Source: Solirubrobacter deserti
Lineage (GTDB): Bacteria > Actinomycetota > Thermoleophilia > Solirubrobacterales > Solirubrobacteraceae
Reading direction: 5' to 3'
NCBI RefSeq assembly: GCF_003344625.1
Contig: NZ_QPKJ02000001.1
Span: 992,001-1,056,000, forward strand
DNA length: 64,000 bases
Numbering within the stretch: position 1 is the first letter of the stretch; each line of letters starts with the position of its first letter. Both the position numbers and the translations under genes were made by a program. Positions 1 to 7,849 of the stretch are shown here, in pieces. The notes under the pieces are model-generated. The model saw only the letters and a program-made list of their open reading frames with translations. It was not told the DNA's origin and searched no databases.

Positions 1-1
1 C

Positions 2-1234
2 GCGGCGGTGTTCTTCGCCTTCGGCCCGAGCTTTCTGTACTTCAGTCGCTTCGCGCGCGAGGACATCTACTTCGCGTCGCTCACGCTCGCGTTGATCGTC
101 GTGATCTGGCGCGGGATCGACCGTCCGCGCAAGTACCACCCGGCGCTGATCGGCGTCCTGTTCGCGCTGCTGTTCGGGACCAAGGAGACGATGTTCATCT
201 CCCTGTTCGCGATGGGCTTGTTCTTCATCGTCGCGTTGCTGCTGTCCATCTTCGTGCAGTCGTGGCGTGCCCAGCTGATCCCGGCGCTGGTCCGGCCCGG
301 CGTGGACGGGTGGGGCTACTTCCTGGCCGCGTTCGCGGGCGTGTTCACGCTGCTGTTCACGACCTTCCTGACGCATCCGTCAGGGCTCTACGACGGCGTC
401 GTCACCGGCCTGGACTACTGGCTCGGCCAGCACGAAGTCGGCCGCGGCGGCGAGCACCCGACGTTCTACTGGTGGATCATCGCCACGGTCGAGTGGCCGA
501 TCCTGATCCTGGCCGGGATCGGCGCCGTGTCGCTGTGGTCGCGCAACGGCATGCTGTCGGCGTTCCTGGTCTTCTACTTCGTCGTCAACCTGATCGTCTA
601 CGCCGTCGCGGGCGAGAAGTTCGCCTGGCTCGTGCTGCACCAGCTGCTGCCGCTGATCCTGCTGGCGGGCGTCGGCGTCCAGGCCATCTGGGAGGCGCGC
701 GGCGTGCTGCGCGCCGCGGGGCTCGCGTTCGCGGCCCTGGCCGCCGTGTACCTGGCGCTGAGCTCATGGTGGGTCAACCACGACCGGGGCACCGACCCGC
801 GCGAGTTCCTGGTCTCCACGCAGTCCTCCGAGCAGGTCAAGCAGGTCGCCGACCAGGTGCTCGCGCTCGCCGAGAGCCGTGGGCCGACGCAGCCGCCGCT
901 GACGGTGACGGTGGACTCGGCCGAAGGCGCCACGTTCCCGTACGCCTGGTACTTCCGCCACCTGCAGTCGGGGTACATCGACTACCACCAGGAGAACGCC
1001 GCGCCGCCGACGAGCGACGTCCTGATCCTCACGGACACGAGCAAGGCGCGCATGGAGGCCGCGGGCCAACTGGCACCCTACGACGGTCGCCAGTTCGACT
1101 TCCGCATCTGGTGGGTGCGCGAGTACGACAAGATCAACACGCCCAACCCGACCAACTGGTTCAACTACGTCACCAAGCGTGAGGTCTGGAACCCCACGGG
1201 CGGGATGAAGGAGTGGCTCTACATCAAGCGGTGA
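2..1234 (+). CDS. TIGR03663/Agl23-type membrane glycosyltransferase-like protein (5' end outside window)
   Basis: Multi-pass membrane protein whose reading frame stays open to the left edge, so the N-terminus is missing. About seven hydrophobic segments are visible. The stretch RFAREDIYFASL near the visible start is typical of the TIGR03663 family, related to polyprenyl-phosphate-sugar glycosyltransferases and the archaeal Agl23 group. The C-terminal 150 residues are soluble and rich in Trp/Tyr (WYFRH, IWWVREYDK), as expected of an extracytoplasmic domain. It converges on the Chlor_Arch_YYY protein next door, with 11 bp of 3' overlap. A role in transferring lipid-linked sugar is an inference from the family; the substrate is unknown. 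Confidence 0.7.
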   Translation, partial: AAVFFAFGPSFLYFSRFAREDIYFASLTLALIVVIWRGIDRPRKYHPALIGVLFALLFGTKETMFISLFAMGLFFIVALLLSIFVQSWRAQLIPALVRPGVDGWGYFLAAFAGVFTLLFTTFLTHPSGLYDGVVTGLDYWLGQHEVGRGGEHPTFYWWIIATVEWPILILAGIGAVSLWSRNGMLSAFLVFYFVVNLIVYAVAGEKFAWLVLHQLLPLILLAGVGVQAIWEARGVLRAAGLAFAALAAVYLALSSWWVNHDRGTDPREFLVSTQSSEQVKQVADQVLALAESRGPTQPPLTVTVDSAEGATFPYAWYFRHLQSGYIDYHQENAAPPTSDVLILTDTSKARMEAAGQLAPYDGRQFDFRIWWVREYDKINTPNPTNWFNYVTKREVWNPTGGMKEWLYIKR

Positions 1235-3422
1235 GGCGCCAGACGGTGGTGCCTTCCGCGCTGAAGACGCGCTCGCCGAGCTGGTCCCACTTGGCCGTGC
1301 CGGCGTCGCCGTAGGTGGTCTGCTCGATCGGGCCGACGACGACGTAATCGATCCCGTACTTGTCGATCAGCGACTGTGCGGCCGTGGTGTCGGTGGTCGT
1401 GTAGAGCACCTGGATCTCGGCGCTGCGCTGGCCCGGGTCGTGCTGCCACTGCACCTCGTGCCCGGCCCAGCCCATCACGGTCGGACGGCCGGTGAAGGTC
1501 GAGATGCGCGCGTGCCCGAACGCGCTGTAGTCCTCGCCGAACGCCTCCAGGATCACGGCGTCGCCGTCCGTGTTGGCCCGGATCCACTCCATCGCCGCCG
1601 GGTCGCCGGGCGAGTTGGTCTTCAGCCACTTCAGGCCGTCGAGCGTCGGCGCGTTGGCGTAGCCGTTCGTGCGCGCGTAGCCGGCCGCGTAGGGGTACAC
1701 GAGCCCCAGCACGAGCAGCACGGCCATGCCGGCCGCCCACGGCGGCCACAGCCAGCGCGGCAGCCACACGGCGGCCCACGGCAGCGCGGCGCCCGCGGCC
1801 AGGCCGAGCACGAGGTACGCCTGGTAGCCGGCCTTGAAGACCGTGTTCATGCGCTCGAGCGGGCTGTTGTCGAACGCGTCGCGCAGGAACAGCAGCTCCG
1901 GGATCAGCAGCAGCGCGGCGCCGCCCGCGACCAGCACCCACAGGAAGCGCGCGGGCGGTGAGACGTCGTCGTCGACGGCCGCCGCGACGCCGATGATCAT
2001 CGCCACCGCGACGAGCGCCGCGCCGGTCATGTCGCTGGACGCCAGCAGCGAGCCGGCGACGACGGACGCCGCGAGCCCCCAGGCGGTCCAGCGGACGGCG
2101 TGCTGGGCGTCCAGCAGGCGGCGCAGGTACAGCGCCAGCAGCGGCCACAGCAGGATGCCGTAGATCAGCGCCATGTCGCCCAGCCAGTGCCCGAAGTCAC
2201 GCCGCGTCCCGACGCGCCCGATTCCGCGCGACTCGGGCTCGAACTGGAGCACGAACGGCAGGATCAGCGCGAAGCTCGCGACCACGACGAGCACGAACCA
2301 CACGAGCGCGTAGCCTGTCCGCCCCCGCGCCTCGGGCGAGCGCAGCCAGACGATCAGCGCAGCGGCGAGCAGGCCCGCCGCCACCGGATACGACCACGTG
2401 TTGATGGCGTACAGCGCCCCGATGGCGATCGCGGCGGCGAGGACTTCGGCCGCGGACCGCCACAGCGCATCTCCGCGCGGGCCGTGCAGGGCCACCTGGA
2501 GCGCGAACGCGATCGCCAGCACCGTGAACGGGAGCGCGATCACGTGCGCGTGCAGGTCGCCGAGGATGAACGAGAACGCCGGGAACTCGTTGATCGTGTC
2601 CGGGATCACGCGCGACGGGTCAAACCACGCGTAGTCGCTCGGCGGATCCTCGGCGTTCATCCACGCGCGGACGCCGGCGAGGTTGCCCAGGACGGCGACG
2701 AGCGCCGCCCCCACCAGTCCGGCCAGCACCGGCCCGCCGCGCGGCGCCATCTCCCCCAGGTGCTCACGCGCCGAGGCCCACAGCGTCCCACAGAACGCGT
2801 ACACGGCGGTGGCCGTGAGCGCGAGCAGCAGGCCCCAGGACAGCAGGTAGCCCGCGTCCGGCCGCAGCCCGAGCAGCTGGAGCGGCCAGGCGAAGACGAC
2901 GTGGCCGAAGTAGTAGTAGTTGAGCGTCTCCCCGCTCATCCACGGGTCGTGCGGCGGGAACGAGTCGGACGCGTTGATGGCCGTGATGAACGCCATGTCC
3001 ATCGGCTTCTCGGTGTTCCAGACGTCCGGCGCCGACGCGGCGAACAGCACGCCGAGCGCGTACACCGCGACGAACACGAGCTCCGCGCCCCAGAACAGCC
3101 GCCGGCGCACCGGGTCCTCGGGGAGGGCGAGCCGGCGCAGGCGCCTGGAGCGCGACTCGGGGTCCAGCGAGCGCAGCCGCAGCCCGACCAGCAGGCCGGC
3201 GAGCGCGACCAGCACGATCACGCCGATGATCAGCCCTCTGCCGTAGGGCGCGATCCCGAGCGACGCGGCGAGCCAGATCAGCCACGTGACGAGCAGCAGG
3301 CCGAGGACCTTGCCGAACGCGAGGCCGGCGCCCGGCAGCCGGCCGAGCACGAGCGCGGCGAGCGGCGTGGCCGCCAGGCCCACCACCTCGATCAGCACGA
3401 AGAGCCCGACGGCGTCCAGCAT
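1224..3422 (-). CDS. DUF2298 (Chlor_Arch_YYY) multi-pass membrane protein
   Basis: 732-residue membrane protein with more than a dozen hydrophobic segments. The family signature is clear: MAFITAINASDSFPPHDPW followed by SGETLNYYYFGH, then a later DLHAHVIALPFTVLA motif. These define the Chlor_Arch_YYY/DUF2298 family, which is GT-C glycosyltransferase-like and often sits beside TIGR03663 proteins in Chloroflexi, Archaea and some Actinobacteria. I place the start at the ATG preceding LDAVGLFVLIEV; the frame runs on upstream without protein-like sequence. The C-terminal part (from about residue 560) contains a soluble segment with TVMGWAGHEVQW. The enzymatic role is not established; cell-surface glycan assembly is an inference. 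Confidence 0.75.
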   Translation of the reverse strand: MLDAVGLFVLIEVVGLAATPLAALVLGRLPGAGLAFGKVLGLLLVTWLIWLAASLGIAPYGRGLIIGVIVLVALAGLLVGLRLRSLDPESRSRRLRRLALPEDPVRRRLFWGAELVFVAVYALGVLFAASAPDVWNTEKPMDMAFITAINASDSFPPHDPWMSGETLNYYYFGHVVFAWPLQLLGLRPDAGYLLSWGLLLALTATAVYAFCGTLWASAREHLGEMAPRGGPVLAGLVGAALVAVLGNLAGVRAWMNAEDPPSDYAWFDPSRVIPDTINEFPAFSFILGDLHAHVIALPFTVLAIAFALQVALHGPRGDALWRSAAEVLAAAIAIGALYAINTWSYPVAAGLLAAALIVWLRSPEARGRTGYALVWFVLVVVASFALILPFVLQFEPESRGIGRVGTRRDFGHWLGDMALIYGILLWPLLALYLRRLLDAQHAVRWTAWGLAASVVAGSLLASSDMTGAALVAVAMIIGVAAAVDDDVSPPARFLWVLVAGGAALLLIPELLFLRDAFDNSPLERMNTVFKAGYQAYLVLGLAAGAALPWAAVWLPRWLWPPWAAGMAVLLVLGLVYPYAAGYARTNGYANAPTLDGLKWLKTNSPGDPAAMEWIRANTDGDAVILEAFGEDYSAFGHARISTFTGRPTVMGWAGHEVQWQHDPGQRSAEIQVLYTTTDTTAAQSLIDKYGIDYVVVGPIEQTTYGDAGTAKWDQLGERVFSAEGTTVWRLTA

Positions 3423-3527
3423 CAGCGGCCGGGGATCGTAGGAGATCCGCGAAGCGATCTCCAAGCCGAGGTGAGCACGCACCGCGCAGCGGCCGCGCGC
3501 ACGAACCGCCGTGTACGTTGGACGGCC

Positions 3528-4589
3528 ATGGCGCTCTACGACGCAATCGCCGAACTGCCGCTGAAGATCGACGGCTACTCCCTGCAACGGCTGTCCCGCA
3601 TGGTGTCCTCCGGCTTCGAGCGGGTCTCGACCGTGTTCGTCCTCGAGGGCGGCGGCGAGACCGGCAAGGGCGAGGACGTCACCTACGACGCCGAGGACCA
3701 GGAGGCGCAGATCGCGGCCGGCCCGGTGCTCGAGCTGGCCGGCGAGTGGACCTTCGACGCGTTCTCCGAGCACCTCGGCACGCTCGACCTGTTCGAAGGC
3801 CGCACGCTCGCGCAGGAGGCCTACCGCGGCTACCGCCGCTGGGGCCTGGAGTCCGCGGCGCTCGACCTCGCGCTGCGCCAGGCCGGCACGTCGCTGCACG
3901 CGCTGCTCGGCCGCGAGCCGCAGCCCGTCACGTTCGTCGTCTCCTCCCGGATGGGCGACCCGCCGACGCTCGACCCCGTCACGCGCCGGCTCGCCCGCTA
4001 CCCGAGCATCCGCTTCAAGCTCGACGGCACGCCCGACTGGAGCGACGAGCTGATCGACGGACTCGTGAAGACCGGCGCCGTCGACTCGATCGACTTCAAG
4101 GGCGCCTACAAGGGCACCGTCGTGGACGTCGACACCGACCCGGCGTTCTATCGCCGGATCGCCGAGACGTTCCCGGACGCATGGCTGGAGGACCCGGACC
4201 TCGACGACGAGGAGGCGTTCAAGGCGCTGGCCCCGTTCCAGGACCGGATCACGTGGGACGCGCCGATCCACAGCGTCGACGACATCCTCGCCCGCAAGGT
4301 GATCCCGCGCACGGTCAACCTCAAGCCGTCGCGCTTCGGGTCGGTCAAGGCGCTGTTCGCCGCCTACGAGTTCTGCGAGCAGCGCGGTATGGGTGCCTAC
4401 GGCGGCGGCCAGTACGAGCTCGGCGTCGGCCGCGGGCAGGTGCAGATGCTGGCCGCGATCTTCCACCCGAACGCGCCCAACGACATCGCCCCGGGCGGCT
4501 ACGACGACCTCGATCCCGAGCCGGGGTTGCCCGAGTCACCGCTGGACGTCGATCCGGCTCCCGTCGGGTTCCGGCGGAACGTAGACTGA
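3528..4589 (+). CDS. enolase-superfamily protein (mandelate racemase/muconate lactonizing-like)
   Basis: 353 residues. The C-terminal barrel shows the spacing of enolase-superfamily metal and base residues: RFKLDGTPDW, then SIDFKGAYKG, WLEDPDLDD, ITWDAPIHS and VNLKPSRFGS, ending with GAYGGGQYELGVGRGQ. These fit a Lys in strand 2, three acidic Mg ligands (Asp, Glu, Asp) and a second Lys, as in the MLE/dipeptide-epimerase branch. The N-terminal capping domain is residues 1-130. It is not glycolytic enolase: too short, and it lacks that family's signatures. The ATG has no obvious Shine-Dalgarno, and a TACGTT element lies 8 nt upstream, so the mRNA may be nearly leaderless. The substrate cannot be told from sequence. 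Confidence 0.65.
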   Translation: MALYDAIAELPLKIDGYSLQRLSRMVSSGFERVSTVFVLEGGGETGKGEDVTYDAEDQEAQIAAGPVLELAGEWTFDAFSEHLGTLDLFEGRTLAQEAYRGYRRWGLESAALDLALRQAGTSLHALLGREPQPVTFVVSSRMGDPPTLDPVTRRLARYPSIRFKLDGTPDWSDELIDGLVKTGAVDSIDFKGAYKGTVVDVDTDPAFYRRIAETFPDAWLEDPDLDDEEAFKALAPFQDRITWDAPIHSVDDILARKVIPRTVNLKPSRFGSVKALFAAYEFCEQRGMGAYGGGQYELGVGRGQVQMLAAIFHPNAPNDIAPGGYDDLDPEPGLPESPLDVDPAPVGFRRNVD

Positions 4590-4596
4590 TAGGCCC

Positions 4597-5232
4597 ATGC
4601 CGCCGAAGCCCCGCCAAGTCCGCATCGAATCCAAGTCTGCGATGGCTGCCATGCAGCAGCTCGAGCAGCGCTCCGACGAAGAGTTGGAGAAGGAGACCCG
4701 CTTCAAGTCCGCCGCGCAGGCCATCCTCGGCACCCGCGCGGCCGAGCGGATGGACGCGCAGAAGGCCCGCGTGCACTTCCGCGCCGCGATCGCGGCCGCC
4801 CGGCCGCAGGAGCGCCTGCAGCTGCGGCGAATGGCGGAGGCCTCGCTGGCGCTGGCCGAGCGCCGCGCGGGCGACCTGAAGGTGGCGACGGAGAAGCTCG
4901 GCGGCACGCCGCCGACGAACCGCCAGCTGCTGATGCTGCGCGTGATGGGCGTCATCGCGCCGCCCAAGAGCGCCGGGCTGCCGCGCCGGATCGGCGGCAT
5001 CCTGCTCGTGCTGCTGTTCGTCGCGCTCGTGATCACCGTCGGCATGCTGCTCGTCAGGCTGGTCGCGTGGCCGCTCGGCTGGGACCCGGGCAGCGCGGCG
5101 TGGTTCTACGGCTTCCTGCTCGTGCTCGTCGTGCTCGGCGTGCTGGCCGTGCTCGGCAGGCGCCGGCAGCGGACGGCGCGGGCCAAGATGGCCGAGCAAC
5201 GCGCCTCCATGTACGGCGGCGGGAAGCGGTAG
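4597..5232 (+). CDS. hypothetical membrane protein with helical cytoplasmic N-terminus
   Basis: 211 residues, starting 7 nt after the enolase-like gene stop and so likely in the same operon. Residues 1-125 are charged and helical (MAAMQQLEQRSDEELEKE and later ARPQERLQLRRMAEASLA), suggesting a coiled-coil or TPR-like soluble part. Two transmembrane helices follow, RRIGGILLVLLFVALVITVG and FYGFLLVLVVLGVLAVLG, then a basic tail. I do not recognise the family and assign no function. Confidence 0.65.
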   Translation: MPPKPRQVRIESKSAMAAMQQLEQRSDEELEKETRFKSAAQAILGTRAAERMDAQKARVHFRAAIAAARPQERLQLRRMAEASLALAERRAGDLKVATEKLGGTPPTNRQLLMLRVMGVIAPPKSAGLPRRIGGILLVLLFVALVITVGMLLVRLVAWPLGWDPGSAAWFYGFLLVLVVLGVLAVLGRRRQRTARAKMAEQRASMYGGGKR

Positions 5233-5267
5233 CTCACAAATCCGGCAGGGCGTCCGTTGGAACGGGT

Positions 5268-5714
5268 GTGCTGCCACCGTTCTGGTCCCTGGTTGAAGCC
5301 CACGGCGATGAGCTGCTCGTCCACGCTCGTCGCCTGAGCGGGGAAGCGGCCGAGGACGTCCTGCAGGACGCGCTGCTGCGCGCGCTGCGGGCGTACCCGA
5401 AGCTGCGCCACGCCGAGCACCTGCGCGCGTGGCTGTACCGCGTGACGACGACGACCGCGATCGACCATCACCGCCGCGCCAAGCGCGAGGTCGTGATGGA
5501 CGAGCTGCCCGTCGTCGCCACCTACGACACCGACCACGACGACTTCGAGGGCCTGATCGCGCCCCTGAACGAGACGGCGCAGACCGCGTTGCGGCTGCGC
5601 TTCGTCGACGACCTCGACTACGACGGGATCGCGGCGCGGCTCGGCTGCAGCTCCGCCGCGGCGCGCCAGCGCGTCTCGACCGCCGTCCGCACCCTCCGGG
5701 AGAGCTACGCATGA
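5268..5714 (+). CDS. small ECF-like sigma-70 family factor
   Basis: 148 residues from a GTG start (VLPPFWSLVEAHG). Region 2 is visible as AEDVLQDALLRALRAYPKL with HLRAWLYRVTTTTAIDHHRR. Region 4 is visible as TALRLRFVDDLDYDGIAARL with the recognition helix SSAAARQRVSTAVRTLRES. Such proteins direct RNA polymerase to a small set of promoters. Its stop codon overlaps the ATG of the downstream O6-methylguanine transferase (ATGA), so the two are translationally coupled. No anti-sigma factor gene is adjacent. The protein is shorter than most ECF factors (170-200 residues), mainly at the N-terminus. Confidence 0.8.
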   Translation: MLPPFWSLVEAHGDELLVHARRLSGEAAEDVLQDALLRALRAYPKLRHAEHLRAWLYRVTTTTAIDHHRRAKREVVMDELPVVATYDTDHDDFEGLIAPLNETAQTALRLRFVDDLDYDGIAARLGCSSAAARQRVSTAVRTLRESYA

Positions 5715-6277
5715 CCGGCCTGCCTGCTTCGCTGCTGGAGTCCGTCGCCGCCGCCGCGGTGCGCGAAGGGCTCGCCGACGCGCTGTTCACGCGCCTGAAG
5801 ACCCCGATCGGACGGCTGCTCGTCGTCTCCGGGCCGCAGGGCGTCGTGCGGGTCGCGTTCGAGACCGAGGACGAGGACGCCGCGCTGGCCGAGGTCGCCG
5901 CGGCGCTGGGGCCGCGGGTGATCGGCTCCGACCGCGAGATGGCCGCGCCGCGGGACGCGCTCGCGGGCTACTTCGAGGGCGAGCCGCTGGACCTCCCGGT
6001 CGACCTGCGGCTCGCGCGCGCCCCGTTCCGGCACGCGGTGCTGGAGCGGCTGCGGGAGGTCCCGCGCGGCAAGACCGTGTCCTACGGCGAGCTCGCGGCG
6101 CGGGCCGGGAACCCGAAGGCGGCGCGGGCCGTGGGCACGGCGTGCGCGCGCAACCCCGTGCCGATCATCGTTCCCTGCCACCGCGTGCTGCCCGGCACCG
6201 GGCGGCTCGGGAGCTACCGCGGCGGGCCGGAGCGCAAGGCCGCGCTCCTGGACCTCGAGGGAATCAGGACTCGCTGA
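5711..6277 (+). CDS. ogt: methylated-DNA--protein-cysteine methyltransferase
   Basis: 188 residues. Repairs O6-alkylguanine by irreversible alkyl transfer to its own cysteine. The active site is VPIIVPCHRVLP with Cys156, and the DNA-binding helix-turn-helix region is KTVSYGELAARAGNPKAARAVG. The extra N-terminal segment (1-26) before TRLKTPIGRLLVV has no zinc-binding cysteines, so this is an Ogt-type rather than an Ada-type protein. It is coupled by ATGA to the sigma factor upstream, suggesting that sigma factor controls an alkylation-stress response. The 3' end overlaps the convergent cyclophilin gene by 14 bp. Confidence 0.92.
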   Translation: MTGLPASLLESVAAAAVREGLADALFTRLKTPIGRLLVVSGPQGVVRVAFETEDEDAALAEVAAALGPRVIGSDREMAAPRDALAGYFEGEPLDLPVDLRLARAPFRHAVLERLREVPRGKTVSYGELAARAGNPKAARAVGTACARNPVPIIVPCHRVLPGTGRLGSYRGGPERKAALLDLEGIRTR

Positions 6278-6980
6278 CGGTCACGGAGTTGATCACGACG
6301 GCGGCCGCGGGCGCGCCGTCCGGGCCGGCCGGGATGCTGCCGATCTTCTCCGCGACCTCCATGCCCTTGGTCACCTCGCCCACGAGCGCGTACTCGGGCG
6401 GCAGCTGCTCGGCGCCCGCGCCGGTCACCACGAAGAACTGCGAGCCGGACGTGCCCGGCGCCTCGTCGGCCGTCTTGGCCATGGCGACGATGCCCTTCGT
6501 GTACTTGAGGTCGCTCGGCGGCTCCTCCACGACCGAGTAGCCCGAGCCGCCCGTCCCGGCGCCGAGCGGGTCCCCGCCCTGGATCACGAAGTCGGCGACG
6601 ATCCGGTGGAACGTCAGGCCGTCGAAGAACTTCTCGTCGGCGAGGTACTTGAACGAGCCGCCGGTGATCGGGGCGCGCTCGGCGTCCAGCGTGATCTCGA
6701 AGTCGCCGCAGGTGGTAGACACGGTCGCCACGTACGTCTTGGCCTTGTCGAGCTCTTCCTTGGGCTCCTCGAGCGTCCCGTCCTCCTTGGGCGCGGGCTT
6801 CTCGACGTTCTCGCAGCCCTCCGGCAGGAACTCGTCCGCGCCGGCCGGCGTCTCCTCCGCCGTGGCCTCCGCCGTGGGCGTCGCGGTCGCAGCGGTTTCG
6901 TCGCCGCCGTCGTCACCACCGCACGAGGCGAGCACGAGGGCCAACAGGCAGGCGGTGAGGAGGGCGATCAGTCGGGACAC
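6264..6980 (-). CDS. lipoprotein peptidyl-prolyl cis-trans isomerase (cyclophilin type)
   Basis: About 238 residues. The N-terminus is a lipoprotein signal (SRLIALLTACLLALVLASC) with the lipobox Cys at about residue 20, followed by a Gly/Asp/Thr-rich linker. The cyclophilin domain covers the C-terminal 150 residues, with FFDGLTFHRIVADFVIQGGD and TSGSQFFVVTG, including the catalytic Arg in FHRI. It probably speeds proline isomerisation of exported proteins at the outer face of the membrane. I prefer the GTG start at 6980; a TTG at 6989 is also in frame. It is divergent from the HAD gene with only 14 bp between start codons. Confidence 0.88.
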   Translation of the reverse strand: MSRLIALLTACLLALVLASCGGDDGGDETAATATPTAEATAEETPAGADEFLPEGCENVEKPAPKEDGTLEEPKEELDKAKTYVATVSTTCGDFEITLDAERAPITGGSFKYLADEKFFDGLTFHRIVADFVIQGGDPLGAGTGGSGYSVVEEPPSDLKYTKGIVAMAKTADEAPGTSGSQFFVVTGAGAEQLPPEYALVGEVTKGMEVAEKIGSIPAGPDGAPAAAVVINSVTVSES

Positions 6981-6994
6981 GGCGGGCAAGGATA

Positions 6995-7801
6995 ATGCGG
7001 CGCTTGTCCGTTTCCGCCGCGGTTCGTCCGTATGACCACATTCTCCTCGACCTCGACGGCTGCCTCTGGGTGGGCGACGAGGCCCTGCCCGGCGCCGTCG
7101 GCGCCGTCGCCGCCCTGCGTGAAGCGGGCAAATCGGTCCTCTTCCTCACCAACGACGTGCGCCACGCACCCGAGGGGTTCGTGCGCAAGCTCTGGCGTCT
7201 GGGCTTCCAGGCCTCGCTGCCGGAGATCCTGAGCGTCGGCGCGGCCGTCCAGTTCGCGCTGGCCGAGCGCGTGAGGGGCGGCACGGCGTACGTCGTGGGC
7301 TCGCAGGCCCTGGTCGACCACGTCGCCGAGGCCGGTCTGCGCGTCGTCAACAACACGCCGTTCGCGACCCGCGCGGACGTCGTCGTCGTCGGCGGCCACG
7401 ACGAGTTCGTGTTCGAGGAGCTCAAGGTCGCCACCCAGGCCGTCCTGCGCGGCGCCGACCTGATCGGCGCGACCCGCGACGCCGTCTTCCCCATGCCCGA
7501 CGGGCCGTGGCCGGGCACGGGCGCGATCCTGGCCGCGGTCGAGACGGCGACGGGCCGCACGGCGTCGACGGTGATCGGCAAGCCGGAGTCGACGATGTAC
7601 GCCGCCGCGCGAGATCGGCTGGGCGAGGGTCGCATCCTCGGCGTCGGCGACCGGCTGGAGATCGACGTCCTCGGCGCCCGCCGCGCCGGCCTCGACCAGG
7701 CGCTCGTGCTCACCGGCGGCGCCTCCCGCGAAGCGGCCGAGGCCGCCGACCCCGCCCCGACCTTCGTCGCCGACTCGCTCGCCACCCTCGTCCTTTCCTA
7801 A
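6995..7801 (+). CDS. HAD-superfamily (class IIA, NagD/PGP-like) phosphatase
   Basis: 268 residues. HAD motif I is DHILLDLDGCLWVG (Asp nucleophile DLDG), motif II is SVLFLTNDVRHAPEG, the conserved lysine is in TVIGKPESTMY, and motif IV is GVGDRLEIDVLGARRAG. The C2-type cap lies between motifs II and III, as in NagD and p-nitrophenyl/phosphoglycolate phosphatases. The substrate is not identifiable. The ATG lies inside GATAATG, which also looks like a -10 box, so translation could instead begin at the in-frame TTG at 7004. A strong palindrome follows the stop codon. Confidence 0.85.
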   Translation: MRRLSVSAAVRPYDHILLDLDGCLWVGDEALPGAVGAVAALREAGKSVLFLTNDVRHAPEGFVRKLWRLGFQASLPEILSVGAAVQFALAERVRGGTAYVVGSQALVDHVAEAGLRVVNNTPFATRADVVVVGGHDEFVFEELKVATQAVLRGADLIGATRDAVFPMPDGPWPGTGAILAAVETATGRTASTVIGKPESTMYAAARDRLGEGRILGVGDRLEIDVLGARRAGLDQALVLTGGASREAAEAADPAPTFVADSLATLVLS

Positions 7802-7821
7802 AGAGGGACTGTCCCTCTTTA
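7799..7821. terminator. perfect 10-bp palindrome between convergent genes
   Basis: TAAAGAGGGA, a 3-nt loop CTG, then TCCCTCTTTA. The stem is perfect and begins in the stop codon of the HAD gene; the aldo/keto reductase ends 28 bp further on. Its A-rich and T-rich ends let it act as an intrinsic terminator in both directions. The core GGGACTGTCCC also resembles REP-like palindromes. Confidence 0.6.
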
Positions 7822-7849
7822 TGTGCGCTCACACCGACATGAACCCCAG

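Noticed and set aside
2100..3527. Long open plus-strand frame leading into the enolase-like gene
   Set aside because: It is antisense to the DUF2298 gene and translates to Arg/Gln/Asp-rich sequence; the enzyme starts at the ATG at 3528.
3423..4466. Upstream extension of the DUF2298 frame on the minus strand (about 350 codons)
   Set aside because: It is antisense to the enolase-like gene and its translation is low-complexity Arg/Glu/Val-rich; membrane-protein sequence begins only at 3422.
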